From Aphis gossypii (lineage: Eukaryota > Arthropoda > Insecta > Hemiptera > Aphididae): DNA of 64,000 bases. A program made the position numbers and the translations under genes. The stretch lies in the NCBI RefSeq assembly GCF_020184175.1, contig NC_065533.1:3804695-3868694 (forward strand), written 5' to 3'. The notes below the pieces were generated by a model. The model was given only the letters and a program-made list of their open reading frames with translations, was not told the origin of the DNA and made no database searches. Below, in pieces: positions 1-13,200 of the stretch. Each line of letters opens with the position of its first letter. Within the stretch, counting starts at the first letter, position 1.

Positions 1-444
1 ATTTGGAAATTTGAAAAGGTGTGGAGTCTAAATTTTTTTCAGAAAAAATGCAAGTATAATTTTTGTACATAATAAACAATAAATAACATTCTAGATAAGA
101 TATGGTAACAATATTAAAAATTGTATTTATATCTTATATGTATAGATTGTAAGACATATGAACTATTTATTTAATATTTATTTCTTGTTATACATAAATA
201 CATACAATTTCCAAAGTTTGGGGGGCTAAAGCCCTATACTCTACTTGTATTTGTGCTAAGTATAAGTATAATGTACACAATGTACCAAATTTCACGCTAA
301 AATTTACTTAATATGAGATTTTTAGTAAGATAATGCCTGTAATACAATTTTCCGTTTATGTATATTGTTGTATATATTAATAACTTTCAATTTATTATAC
401 TATATTCATCTTTAATATTAGTAGAGTGATTATCAAATTTAAAG

Positions 445-758
445 ATCGGAGCATTATCCGTATATTTATATTAATGTTTACGATGTTTCAATATTATCAA
501 GTGAGTTATGGGTAGAAACTTTGATAAAATATTATAGTTCAAAAATGTTCATAGTTCTCTTACAAATTAAAATAATGTTAATAATCAAAAGTCTGAACAA
601 ATAGATGTTGTGCCTATACATTTTATAAGATATGTATGCTTTAATATAAAGCTAGTTAATAACACAAAATTGGTTCTACTCAACGAACATTTTCCTTATT
701 ATAAGCATGTGTGTTATGGAGATAATGATGAACCCATGTGGGTGTATTTCAAATTATA
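445..758 (+). CDS. Candidate two-exon gene fragment, function unknown
   Basis: Two coding-like stretches are joined by plausible splice sites. The first (about 445-500) follows an AG and reads EHYPYIYINVYDVSILS before a strong donor GTGAGT at 501. The second starts after the AG at 603-604 and reads VVPIHFIRY, then LLNEHFPYYKHVCYGDND and EPMWVYFKL, ending at a donor GTAAGT at 759. The two phases fit (one base before the intron, two after), giving an intron of 104 bases. Residue composition is richer in D, E, H, P and W than the surrounding AT noise. The acceptor of the second exon lacks a pyrimidine tract, which weakens the case. I recognise no family. It could be part of a gene running off the left edge, or a decayed duplicate. 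Confidence 0.25.
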
Positions 759-3700
759 GTAAGTCTTAATTTTGTATTGCTTTTAAAATTATATAATAAG
801 AAACTCCGTTGACATCTATTTTATGTATTTTTGATGTGTATTGAAAGTTCTCACTAAAATTAAGCAATTTGTTGTTATTAAAATAAGAATGAAAAAAAAA
901 CTACGCTTTAAACGTCATATTTTATGATTTATAAGGATAAAGATATATTAAACGTATTTAATATTATGAGTAACGAGCAAGACGTAATAACATTTTAAAG
1001 GTGGTGACTGGTAGTATAAATATAAAATGTTGCATAAGTTACATATTATAATATATAGATTCTTTTAAACGGAGGGAAACGATTAAATTTTAATTTGGGA
1101 TAAATATGTTATAGTTCAGTGATAAACAAAATTAATATTCATCTTAATATATATTATTAAATATTTAAAAACAATTTCGATTGTTTATCAAACCTATCTG
1201 ATTATAGTAAATTATATGGTGTTAACTTTTATTTAGTATTAAGAAGTTTATTTTATTGTTATTATTTAAAAATAATTTTAAAATTTAAAATTGAACCTAC
1301 AATTGAATATTGACAGATAAATGCTGTTATATTATATTTTTATTGGTATCAAATTTAATAGTATTACGTTTTTAATTATATTATTTATCATCTGAAATTA
1401 AAATAATGATACTTACAATTACAAAGTTAGAGTGATACAATATAATTGTTTTGAACACAATTGCATAAATATTAATGAAAATAAAAATAGATTTTAGTTT
1501 TAATATATTTTTTTGTCTTTCAACTGTTGAATTTTACGTAAAATCCATCTTCAGTGAACTGAAATATAAAAAGACTTAGAAGTCTTTAAAGTTAAGAGTT
1601 TGAGTAAAGATTCGCAATAAATTATAAAACATTTTAAATCTTTATCGCGTGCATAAATATTTATCGTCTGACTTAATGTAAGCTTAAATGTGAAAGTTGT
1701 TGTTATAAAATTATGCTTAACAATAATAAATAAAAAATAATTCAATATTTATTGTTTAAAAAGAAAAATACTTATCGGTTATCAGATGGTAGATTAGTTA
1801 TATCAACTAAATTATTGTGTATATAACAAATCGATCGTAATAACTTGCTGTGTACTGAAATTCAAGAGATAATTTATTAATATATTATTATAACAACAAA
1901 GTGTATTAGATTTATTGTATAATGTTAACCAACAAACGTTTAGCTTTTATCACTGTTGAGAAGTCAAGAGTTTTATGGTTATGAAAAATGGTACTTATAA
2001 GTACGTTGAAATGAAATGAGAATTAGATACCTCTATGAATACAACAAATTAAAGCCAATTAATTATGATTTAAAAATCCAAATGATTTTATTTTTCACAA
2101 AAATATCTGATGCCTATTTTATTCTTCTTCTCCCATTAAAATAATCTTACCAACGACAAACAACTGTAGACACAAGAATAATTTAGTAAATTTAAACTTA
2201 ATTTTATTACATTACTGACTCAAGATCACATTCACAGTGTTGGTTTTAAAGTTATGTCAAATTGTAAGACTATTATCATAACATAAAATAATACTGCAAA
2301 CTAATATTATGATAATTATTTATACCTACATATTATATATATATACATTCTTATAAGTAATAAAGTATTTTATGACTTGACTTGTTTATTAATTCAAATT
2401 TCCACCAGGATATTCGGACAGGAAATATAATAAAATACAGTCCAGTTCGATCCTAGGGTGATTTATTTACTTCGTACATTATTTATTCAAATACAAATAT
2501 CGTTCACAATTCTAAATTATTCACAATGCATTTACATTAATTACCAATACATTAATTAAATAATACAAATATTATGTATTTTACTAACGGAGTATTTTTA
2601 TGATGATCACGTATAGACTGAAGAATAATTATTTCAAAAAATACAACTCAAGAAACGATTTAAGTTTTTATTTTATGTTTATCATGCTTTATCTAATACC
2701 TTGGTTACCCAATTACAATAAAAATTTTCGTTACATACTTTAAAGCAAAAATAGATTTTTAATTTCTCGTACATCCAGATTTTTCTCTGCATACTATGAC
2801 AGTATGACAGAAAGAAGAGAAAACGATTGGCCTATAGCTATCGTGAAAGCAGTTAAAAATTTACTTTATAAGTGATTACATGATAAAATAAATTGGTTCA
2901 AACATTTATTATCGTCAAAATATAGTAATCTATATCTACCATTTGAAAATAATAAGTTGGATATTGTTATTTTAATGGATAAGAAAGTCGGGTAAATTCT
3001 AAGAAACTGTTAAAAAAAATATCTAATACATATTTTCATCGTAGATTAAAAACACAGTAATAATAGGTATAACCTAATCTAATAGATAGATTTGTATTAT
3101 AGTTATAATGGTTTAATTATTAAGTATAAACTAGAATTATGTTTTTATATAAGTGTTAAATTTGAAATATTAACAAATATTAATCGTATTACATTAACTA
3201 TCGCGTTAAAATTAAAAATATGTATTTCTAATGCGCTACTGGCATTTTAAAGTCGAAATGCTTAAAATAATAGTACGTATAATAATAATAGGATAGTTGT
3301 AATGAAGGGGTGTGTAACGTCAAGACGAATTTTGTATTCGTTGAACTAATTTTTGGCAGATATTTCTAGAAGTTATGTAATGATTTTTCGGGATGACAAA
3401 TGTTAATAATCCTATGAAAAAAAAATATATAATAATAAATTTAAAGAATTAACATTTTATTATTATTTATAATTTATAAAAGGCATTTTCAATCGGTATT
3501 TAATCAAATAAGTATATACTAAGTTAAAAAATAGTGTATTAGATTTGAAAACCGTGAGGGAAGGTAATATATGCATCAGTATTCGATGCTTTTACCAATT
3601 TATGAACTTAGTAGAAGTAGAAGTAAGTTGTTTTAGGTTATTTTATTATATTTTTAATTAGGTATTTATAGTTTAGTTGTGACAATGGTTTTAATAATCT

Positions 3701-5744
3701 GCCGACTATGGATTATAGAATTGAACTGATATTTTTTTAATATAATCAATAAGTATCTAGTGTGAAGTACAACTGGATTTTAAAAAAAAATTGTTTTATT
3801 TTCTATGGTAGAATATATTGACTGTGTTACAATTGTACCCACTATCCAATCTTTTCTATATAAAATAATATATTGTAAAACTTTGTTACCCATTTAAAAT
3901 ACAATTTTATTAAACATAGTAATAAAAAAAAACTCATAAATTGTTTATTATATTATACTTATAATACTTCAAATAATAATATAAACTATTTTTATTAAAA
4001 AATATTACAATTAAATAATATAATAATTGAACTCCATAAATATAAACAATTTTAGTTTTTTAAATTGTATAGTGTATACATTAGGCATAAATAATAAAAT
4101 TTAAAAATCTATATTTGTTAAATAATAATAATAAAAATATTAAGAAATGTTGGTCAATCAGAGAAAGTCAACTTATTAGCTTGAGCATTGAGTAAAATAA
4201 ATAGCATTTATTTTTAATAAATTACTTGTTTTCAAAAAAAAAAAAATCAAAGAACTATGTGTTTATTATCTATAATTAAATTTGCTTTGTACCATATTGC
4301 TTTTTTCTAAAGTACATCTATTATATTTTATTAAATTTATAATGTTTATTTTATTTTTTCATCTATAAAACTACTTATAATAAAGTATCAAAAGGTTTGA
4401 AATGATGGATATTGATTTTTTAATTTTTACTGAGTGTATATTAATAAGTAAGGTTGTACTTCAACGTTAGAAAACAATAATTCAATTAAAAAAGTACAAA
4501 GCAAGGAAGCATGACAATCATTATCAATGTATACAAAAATTATTTTTACTTTATTCAGTTTATTGATAACATTTGCATATAAAAAATTTAACAACAAGGT
4601 CATTGTTTATACAAAACTTTTATTTATAAATATTACCATTAAAGTAGTACATGAGATACCAGTTTCCGTATGGAAACTACTTCCGTACAGTTATTGTAAG
4701 GAAAATGAAAATAAATAATACTATTGTAGGTACTTTCACAACATTTGAAGCATTTAAAATGCCAATATGAAGTACTAGCATTATAAGTGGCTTCCATAAT
4801 AATAATAATAATAATTGTTACTATATTATTGAAAGGAAAATGCCCTGATTCCTTATGAATATATAATATATAAATAGGTGATTAGTTCGATCACGATTGA
4901 TATTGTATAAATAAAAAATAAATTGTATATTGCCGAAACAAAAGTTGAATGTTTCTATCATTATTTTATTATTTGAATTTTGTGTTTTAAATATTATCAA
5001 ACTACGTCACTAAGATAAAAATATAGAAAATGTTTAAGATTATCGGAGGCTTTAATTAAACGAAACAAGATTACTAGTTACGACGTTACGTGGTATGGCA
5101 TATGTACAGAAAAAAATAAAACCAAACTATTTTAACGATCAATAATGACTTAATGGAAAAAATTATCATGTTTCGTAGAATTATTGGTTTTTGACTAATT
5201 TTTTTCTTTTATTTAAAAGAGCAAAATTGTATTCAGGTTGCATTGAACGTTGTTCTTCAACAAATTTAAAATATCGATGGAAAAATATATTTCATAAATG
5301 TTTAAAATTGTGTGATTAAATAGATGTTTATTACGAATTTCGAAAATTTTATTTGTAAATTATGAAAGTCTAATCCAACTTCCATAAAGTCGACTTCATC
5401 TTTCAAATTAAAAAAAAAAAAAAATTATCGAAATCTGAGTAGGTATTTCACAAGACATAAGAGTTTTCAGTGATACAAAGTTTAGTACTAAAAACTCGCG
5501 TGTCGACTTTAAAACCCCGAAAAGAACGCTTTACCCGCATGTATTATCTCCATCTTAGTTGTTACGATAAATTATGTTATATCGGAAAATAACGATATTC
5601 GACGGTTATTAACATCATTTATCTACGAATGTGGGCATTATCGTTATTTTCTTGTGAATAACGTTAATAATTGTATGAAATGGGAAATGTTGGGTGTAAA
5701 TTATAATAATTTATAAAAAAAAATTTTCTACGAGGAATGTTAAG
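759..5744. other. AT-rich non-coding stretch
   Basis: No gene recognised. It holds an 8-bp perfect inverted repeat with a 2-base spacer at 1570-1587 (AAAGACTT and AAGTCTTT), a short ATA-type microsatellite near 4799-4817, a poly-A run near 5410-5424, and a 43-codon open frame on the plus strand at 5461-5592. That frame follows a TTTTCAG-like sequence just upstream of the next candidate but matches nothing I know. The 63-codon ORF at 4527-4718 has a hydrophobic start but looks like AT-rich chance. Confidence 0.5.
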
Positions 5745-6069
5745 ATGCAGGCTGCTGAACTAATATTGCGGTAAGTACTAATTAAGCGAACTAATAAAAT
5801 TTTATCTGACACAGGTTAGGTGTATCTACATATTATAATATAATGCTCATTAGATGTTACATTTAAAAATATCATAGAACTATTGTTGTATGTACCAATT
5901 TTAAATGGCTATTGACATACAAATTATAGATTGTACAACTTAAAACGAAAAAATTAAAAATATCTTGTATGAACTAAACGGGATATTAATAACTCTTTTT
6001 TTTCTTCTAAGGATTATGGTTGAACGAATCAGAAAATCAAAAATGTTATTGAAAAGAAGCCAGTTATAG
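5745..6069 (+). CDS. Candidate small spliced ORF, function unknown
   Basis: An ATG at 5745 in a fair context (A at -3) opens MQAAELIL and reaches a consensus donor GTAAGT at 5771. After a 241-base intron there is a strong acceptor at 6010-6011, preceded by an almost pure pyrimidine run. The frame then continues in matching phase as IMVERIRKSKMLLKRSQL to a TAG at 6067-6069. The predicted product is 27 residues, basic and probably helical. Alternatively the first part is an internal exon, since an AG at the end of TTTTCTACGAG precedes it in frame. Donor, acceptor, phase and start codon together are better than most ORFs here, but the product is tiny, no homolog is recognised, and chance assembly is possible. 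Confidence 0.3.
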
Positions 6070-7933
6070 TTTTGTTGAGGGTACTAGCGCTGTATTATTA
6101 TTTAAAAATTTGTTTATATTTTTAAAAATATTTATTATCGTTAATTTTTTTTAAATTTTCTCTTTTTTGAATAACAATAAACATTTTTAATTTGAAAAAT
6201 ATTTCTTCAGAGTATTTGAATACATAAAAATGATCACCTTAGGTGATAATTCATTGGAATATTTTTATTGTATATTATTATATTTTGTATAATCATGTAT
6301 ATTGCATCATATTAGCTAATATCTTATACTGTAATATTATATACCTATTTAGTGTACTGATTTAATACCCATGTTGTTATGTGGTTGTTCATTTCTCAGT
6401 ATATTCCAAACTAGCTTCAGTTATTTAATTAATAGGTGCTATAACTATACCACTGTATAAATATTTTGGATTTTCCAAGAATTTTTCATTTAGTAAGTAT
6501 AGTTTTTAATTTTTAATCAGAGGTTGACAAGATTATCAAAAATAGTTAGTTAGTTAAGAAATCATTACTAACACTAAGAGTTTAATAAATGATAAATGAT
6601 AATCATATTAAAAAAACAATGGCGTTTAAATATTTCATAAGTTTTTTTAGCTACTTGAACACGACTAAAAATTACGTATTAAAAATGTAAATTCCCTTCT
6701 CTGAAACTTATAACAAATAAATATAATAATATTTCATTATCTTAAAATTATAAAATTAAATTTGCGTTAGGAGGAAGTGTATTACGTCTTTGTAAATTGT
6801 AAAATAACCAAGTGCCGAACTGTAACTTGAGTTTTTCATCTATTAAATTCATTCGACAAGTATTGGTAGTTGTAAAATATTAAATACAGAAGGTTTGTAC
6901 CAGAGACTTCTTAGCATATGAACCGTTCGCCATAACTAAATGATTTAGATATTATCTGATCTTTTATTAAGACCCTGAAGAGAACAGTAGTTGAAGTAAA
7001 ATCCCCTTGTAATGTTGACTGTTGCATTCAATTTAAAACACATAATACGTTTCATGCCTTTATGGATTAACACATTATACATGCATATAAAAATATCTAA
7101 ATATGCAATCATATTTATTATTTTTGCTTGGAAATTATTTTTAATAATACGTATATTGTATAATAATGTAAACTATAGTAATTAAAACACCGGAGGTATT
7201 AAAGAGAAATATTGAACACACTCATGTTAGTAGTTACAAATCCTGTAAAATCTAAAACATAATTATGCATATAGTGCATTATTATACATATAGTTTTAGT
7301 GTTCGTATGTAAATAATCATTTTTGGGTACCTTGATGTAATATTTTCAATTAAAATTAAACGTTGTTTTTACTAGAGGTATAGTTCTCAAAATTTAAATC
7401 TTTACTTAGGGATTTTAATTTTTATGAATAATGGCCACAAATTGGTCATACAATAAATTGTAGTCGAAATTCAAAATATTTTTAAATGAATAAGAGGAAA
7501 AGGTACTAAAAATGCAGTGTAATAATTGAATACTCACTGGTTTATATCATATTATAACTATATTAAAATATGTACCCTACAATTTTTAACTGTGTAGATG
7601 ATCTAAAAATATGAACATTTTACTGTTTCAAGGTTAGCGTGGACTTTTGTTTTTTAAAAAAATATATAGTACAAATTGTTGGAAATCTAATAGCTCTCTT
7701 TTCAATATCGTTTTAATAACAAAGAAAAAAAATTCCATAAATCATTCTAAAATAAGAGCGAGGTGAACGCCGACATCTGTTTGGGAATATGTAAACAGTA
7801 CTGTAGCTGTTTTGAATACATTTCTAAGGTTTTTTATGATTTGATACCTTATGGGAAGGTTACATACTTATCGATTTTCACTTTTTAAATCGTTTTGAAG
7901 CAATAATGGTAGTTTTCCGACATTCCGTTAATG
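6070..7933. other. AT-rich non-coding stretch
   Basis: Nothing supportable seen beyond AT-rich sequence with short ORFs. GC rises slightly at 6890-7020 and 7740-7930, where short open frames on both strands are too brief to interpret. Confidence 0.5.
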
Positions 7934-8192
7934 TCAACAGATAACATAATTATACATCAGACATCGACTGGCGTGACTATATGGATTTAATTGAGATAAT
8001 CCATATTTTGGGTCTTCGCAGTTGTTTAAAATCTTCACAAATCCTTCAGGTTGCAATAAAATACCAACGTGTCATCGCGATTATGTTTGTTAAAAATGAA
8101 ATGCTATAGGTTTGACCGCGTATTATACAGTATAAATTATTAGTGACACTACCATAGTGTATACCGTCGTGGGCATTTGTTCTAAAGTTGAA
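7934..8192 (-). pseudogene. Decayed coding-like fragment, possibly transposon-derived
   Basis: On the minus strand two overlapping frames look coding. One (8192 down to 8046) includes NAHDGIHYGSVTNN and ends MTRWYFIAT. The next (8071 down to 7934) reads GILLQPEGFVKILNNCED, then PKYGLSQLNPYSHASRC and LMYNYVIC before a TGA. The second has a residue mix (E, D, P, G, Q, S, H, R, C) unlike random AT-rich translation. The switch of frame with overlapping ends suggests a frameshifted relic, although a spliced exon is possible because GT dinucleotides lie near its end. I cannot name the family; a repeat-derived protein is my guess because the DNA phrase resembles aphid repetitive sequence. It has no start codon and no intact domain. 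Confidence 0.3.
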
Positions 8193-10089
8193 TTAATTTA
8201 ATTATATTATATAATTTTATATAATAAATTTGTAACTCATGAATAATAATTTGGAGTAATATAAAAAATATGTATGCAAATCATCGAAATAATTATAACT
8301 ACTGTTTGTTATTCATCTCAATACATGATACAATGATGTATTATTTATATTTTTCGAAAAACAAGCAAAGGTAAACCCACATATTTATCATACAGCATTT
8401 ACAAAAAAAATAAAAAATACGTAAAATCAATAGTCTTTGTTACAATAAGAATCTCAAATGTAAATAAGTCAGCATTATAAAAAAATGATACTTGTTTATA
8501 ATATGTGTGTTACGTATTGATATTGTAGCGAAAAACGAGCCGTATATACTGTATTTACAGGGGTATATGAGAAACATAATATAAAAGCACCCACTTGATT
8601 TTTTTTTTCGTTTAATGGTTTTACCGTATTTGCATACACTCATTTAGAACTAATTTTGTTTGATGATTTAAACTGTTCGAGTTCCTTTTAAAAGTGTTTC
8701 ATTTCCATTTATAAGACGTTTAAAATTTGAATGAACATAATATGTAAAACTGTTACACAGATTATATATGTATAATATATGTGTATAAATAATTAGAACA
8801 TAGCACGATAATGGAAATTAAAAAAAAAAGTGTGTAAATACAATTCGTTTCACTTAAATTTTAATATAAAATATTTCAGTGAATCAACCTTAAAGATTAA
8901 ATTGAGAATTTTTTTTAAATGATTATCTCATGAGATTAAATATTTATCGTAAACTACGCTGGGTGGTTGTAAACTTAGTAGGGGTTTATTTTTAGTAATA
9001 AAAAGGTAAATTATTGTTGACTATTACTATTAGTAAATGTATAAACAGGTTTAAAACTATTCATTTAATGTAATTCTTAATTTGATGTAAGATATATTTA
9101 TTTTAATGGTAATATTTCTAGTAGGTATGTAATTCTACCCTAGGTGTAACTACATTTCTGATGTAACCACTGATTTAAATCATAGTCATGCATATACCAT
9201 CATATTTTAGAAATTTATGCATATAATAAAATTATGTATTTATTGATGGAAATATTATTTCATGATTTATTTATTAAATTAAAACACAATCATCAAATTG
9301 TTAAAGTAATATTTATTCTTTAAAATTTATTTATCTATCTTAACAATTTTTGGAATGATCAGGTTTTACTGAGTCAATATTATTAGATCATTGTTCCAAA
9401 GCAATGAACCTGTTTCTGCAAGTTAGGTTAGGTGTCTCACATTATTTATTTAAGTCACTTAAGCAAGATAAGATATTTATTGAAATGTAACATGTTGATT
9501 TAGGTAAAATCTAAATTCAAACAGTTATTAAATTACTTGATTATACATTATAGGAGAGGATGATAGATTTTTTCTCGGTTTAATACACTTTGTACATAAC
9601 GAGTAGAGAAAGATAGCTATTGATTTAACAATGATGCTTTTTCTTATATATTTATATATATATATATATATATCTGTGAACCATTTTCCAGATGAACGAG
9701 TGCAAAACCTTTCATATATTATTTTCTTAGAAAAACAAATTGGATATATATTATTATATAGTCTTTAAAAAATTCTCAGTAGTCTTCAAGAAGTTGTGAA
9801 AACCGATGGAAATATTATAAATATTAAAATATTAGTATGGATATATTCACATACTCGTTTCACATCGTATACTTTATGTATTTTATTATAATGAAAGTTA
9901 TGTAAAATATTAAAATTTGAAAAATAAGGGTTCTAAACTTTAAAGCGACTTAAAATTTAAAATTTCATTTATATTTTTTATTAATATTAACATTAAGTAA
10001 AAGTAATTTATGATTTGAATTTATCTTCGTATAATTTTAACATAATATTTATACTATAAACAATTCCGTAAATGTATATACATTAAACT
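8193..10089. other. AT-rich non-coding stretch
   Basis: No gene recognised. It contains the TA dinucleotide tract listed separately at 9653-9673 and otherwise only low-complexity AT sequence. Confidence 0.5.
9653..9673. repeat. (TA)n microsatellite
   Basis: Uninterrupted alternating TA, about ten units, flanked by TTTCTTATATATT on the left and TCTGTGAACC on the right. Confidence 0.95.
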
Positions 10090-10281
10090 TTATTTTAAAA
10101 TTATCAAAACTACAGGAGGCTCAAACATAATTTCATTATTCTCTGCAGGTGATGGCAACATCTCATCAAAAACTTGTAATATTTTTTTGAACACAATGTA
10201 TATACAATATACATGTATAGATAACCTATATATAATTTTAGTACAAGCATTTGTTCTTTGAAATCTTGAAATTATACACAT
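10090..10281 (-). CDS. Coding-like minus-strand ORF, function unknown
   Basis: A 63-codon ORF with an ATG at 10281. Its second half is much more protein-like than its first: ILQVFDEMLPSPAENN followed by EIMFEPPVVLIILK and a TAA at 10090-10092. The acidic and proline content of that half is unusual for AT-rich noise. The opposite strand of the same DNA has a textbook-looking acceptor (ATTATTCTCTGCAG, ending near 10148) followed by another open frame, so the coding strand is ambiguous. No family is recognised and no splice donor supports the minus reading. It could be an exon end, a relic or chance. Confidence 0.2.
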   Translation of the reverse strand: MCIISRFQRTNACTKIIYRLSIHVYCIYIVFKKILQVFDEMLPSPAENNEIMFEPPVVLIILK

Positions 10282-13200
10282 AATAATAATATAATAGTTT
10301 ATTTTTAAAGTCTTTGATAGGTATAAATTATTAGATTTCGAATATTTAATATGTTTTAAGAATAGAAATAACTATTGGAAAATATATTTGCAATATTTTA
10401 ATATAGATTATATTATATAGTCATTATTATTGGTCAAATACAATATGACTATGAATATGATGTAACTTGTAAGCAATTTATTTGTGTAGTTCATGTGTGG
10501 TTTGGACACCTGAACCACGCGAATAAAGTTCTTTTTAATAAAAGTGTGCTTTAAAATTAATTATTCTTCATTTCACCCTATCAAGAGTAATGCAGTCTAC
10601 TTTTTTCATATTAAATTTTAAATGCAATGTACTTAATCTACTGATTACCTGTTGACTTTATTTTAAGTATCTTCCTCTTCTGTGAAATTGATAAAACGAA
10701 GTATTATAGAAGTTATATGTACATGCGTTTAAGTACTCACATAAGTAAAAATTTACCCTGTAATTTATAGGTAATGTCTGATATTTTTGATTTTATGTAT
10801 ATTTTCTTTACATCATCGGAATTTAAAAATTAGAACAGATGATATTATTGGCAAATTAAAATCTAAAAAAAAAAGATATTGGGTTTTAGGATGTCAGTAC
10901 TTAAAAGTCATAATTTATGACTATTTATTATGATTAATTGATCAAATAAAATGATAATTAACGATGTTTATTTTTTTAATAGATAACATCTTCTTTTCAT
11001 CTTCTTAACATCTTCTTTTGGCAACACATGTTGTATCCATCTCTCTGGTGACGGGTTATTATTATATAAGTATAATATAATACATATTGTATTGTGTATA
11101 TAATGATATTAAGCAATCGTGGTTTTAAGATTACTTGAGGGGGGTATATGTTGAGAGGCTGAAGCCCACCTTGAGCCAGTGAGCTCTAGATAAATCCATA
11201 TCTCCGCAAATACAAAATTCTAAATATGCTATTGAGTGTATTATGTGTATTTAATTATATTGTAGATACATATTTAACATATTACATTGCAGTATTTATT
11301 AATAAATGAGACATTAGACTGGATTTATTTTTCATCTTTTATCTATTTGTCAAAAAAATAAATGGAAATCTCGAGTTGGTTTGGGAAAAAAGTTTTTGTA
11401 ACAATAAAAATATACCTACGTAGGTAGTAAAATTTTGAAAATGATTGTAAACATACCAGTTAAATTTTAAACTATATTGAATCATTGAAAGTAAAAAAGA
11501 TTATTCCCTATAATCATTATAGGTAACTTTATTATAGTAAGAATATTTTAGATTAGAAATAAAATTTATTTTAAAAAAATGAATTATAAACCTATAGTTA
11601 CATATTATTATTTATTTTGGGTGATCATGATTATTTGGCTAAAGCAAATTTAAATAACCGTAGAAAAATGTTCATGTATAATAATATTTAAATAATTCAT
11701 CATAGTTTCTTTATATTATTAAACAAATTTACTTCACAGTCATGGTTTCAGATATACATTAAATATGTATTTCAAATAATTAATGGAAGTAATGAACGTT
11801 TATACTAAATTATGAGGTTCTTAGTTACACTGTACTTTGTTCAATGAACAAATAAATATTAAGTAGAGTTATATTTAAATTCAGTGGCTATTGTTTGTGA
11901 ACATTTCATAAATGTATTTAACGCTTAGTAAATTATATAAAAAATAATTCAAAATTTTCTGAGAAGGAAAATTAATATATAAAAAGTATTTGTTTTGCGT
12001 TCTATCCCGTTTCAATAAGTTTTTCCTACTCTCAAACTTTTAACAACAATAGCTTTACTTGTTTAAAATTAGATTTTGCAACACCAATAACTAGCTGCTA
12101 TAAAATTAGTTTAGTTGTGTTTCTTACTGGCGTATAAATGTTTTTATTTTATACTTTACAAAACTTTTTTGAACCATGATGGGTACCTACATTCATTATT
12201 AGTTAGATAAATTTAGAAAACGCTATTCGAATATCGAATAATCATAATTAAACGATCACGTCTGTTGAAAATTCATATTTATTGATGTATTTTTCAAATC
12301 AAACATTATTTATATTAATAGAGTAATATTTTTTTTTTCGTAGGTAATGTTTTAAATATCACTTAAACTTAAGAAACTTTACCATGAGTAAAATAGAGAC
12401 ATGATACCTACTTAGGAACAATTTTGACATTTATAACAAATATAGAGAAACTTTGTCTAAATATTAAAACTGAAACTATAAGAAAATAAAACTTACATTG
12501 CTATAAAATACGTAAATGCATATAACATGTAATTATATTTACAAATTTTCCGATAACAATTTCACACTTATTAATTATTATACACACTTAATATTAAAAA
12601 TAAAATAAACTACCAGAAATAATTTCGATAAAATCCAAGGTTGCTAAATAAAATCGACCATGATCTGTTAGTTTAGTGTAATTATTTTATTTAAAAGAAC
12701 GCAATATCATTGTAAAAAGTCCATTAAATATATCTTCAAATTACAAGCACCGCAAAATTGTATACATCAGTTGGACAATCTCCAATAAATACATATATGA
12801 CTAGCTTGCTATTTAGAGGTTTGGAACAGGATAGAGGTAGGTACTCGTATAGCGGAAAAAAATAATTACCATACCTCATTGGTAGCGAAACCGGAAAATC
12901 ATAAATACTCAAAAAGTAAATACCTATTACATTTCGCTAAACACAATGGTGAAAGTTTTTGTGAAAATTATTGGTACTGAACTAATGTGTAACATAAATC
13001 GTTTTTCCAAATACACGAGTAAATGCTCTCTAAGAGCTGATTCCAGATTATTAAATTATCAATAGACAACTGCATAATTATAATAGTTGAATCTACTATT
13101 CAATACATTTATAAATAATAAATTAAAATTAAAACCGTATTCAACCACAGAAAAAAATACATTTAAGTTATTGGCGTTTTATTTCAGCAATGTCTGCTCG

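Noticed and set aside
680..758. DEPM residues in the left-edge exon as part of a TFIIS zinc ribbon linked to the TFIIS-N-like exon at 46.5 kb.
   Set aside because: The required cysteine pairs are missing and the two segments are 46 kb apart; the tetrapeptide match is coincidence.
2437..2465. GTTCGATCC resembling a tRNA B box.
   Set aside because: No A box, no acceptor stem and a mismatched T stem; not a tRNA or tRNA-derived SINE.
4527..4718. 63-codon ORF with a hydrophobic, signal-peptide-like start.
   Set aside because: The hydrophobic residues follow from T-rich codons, the start context is poor and no splice partner or homology is seen.
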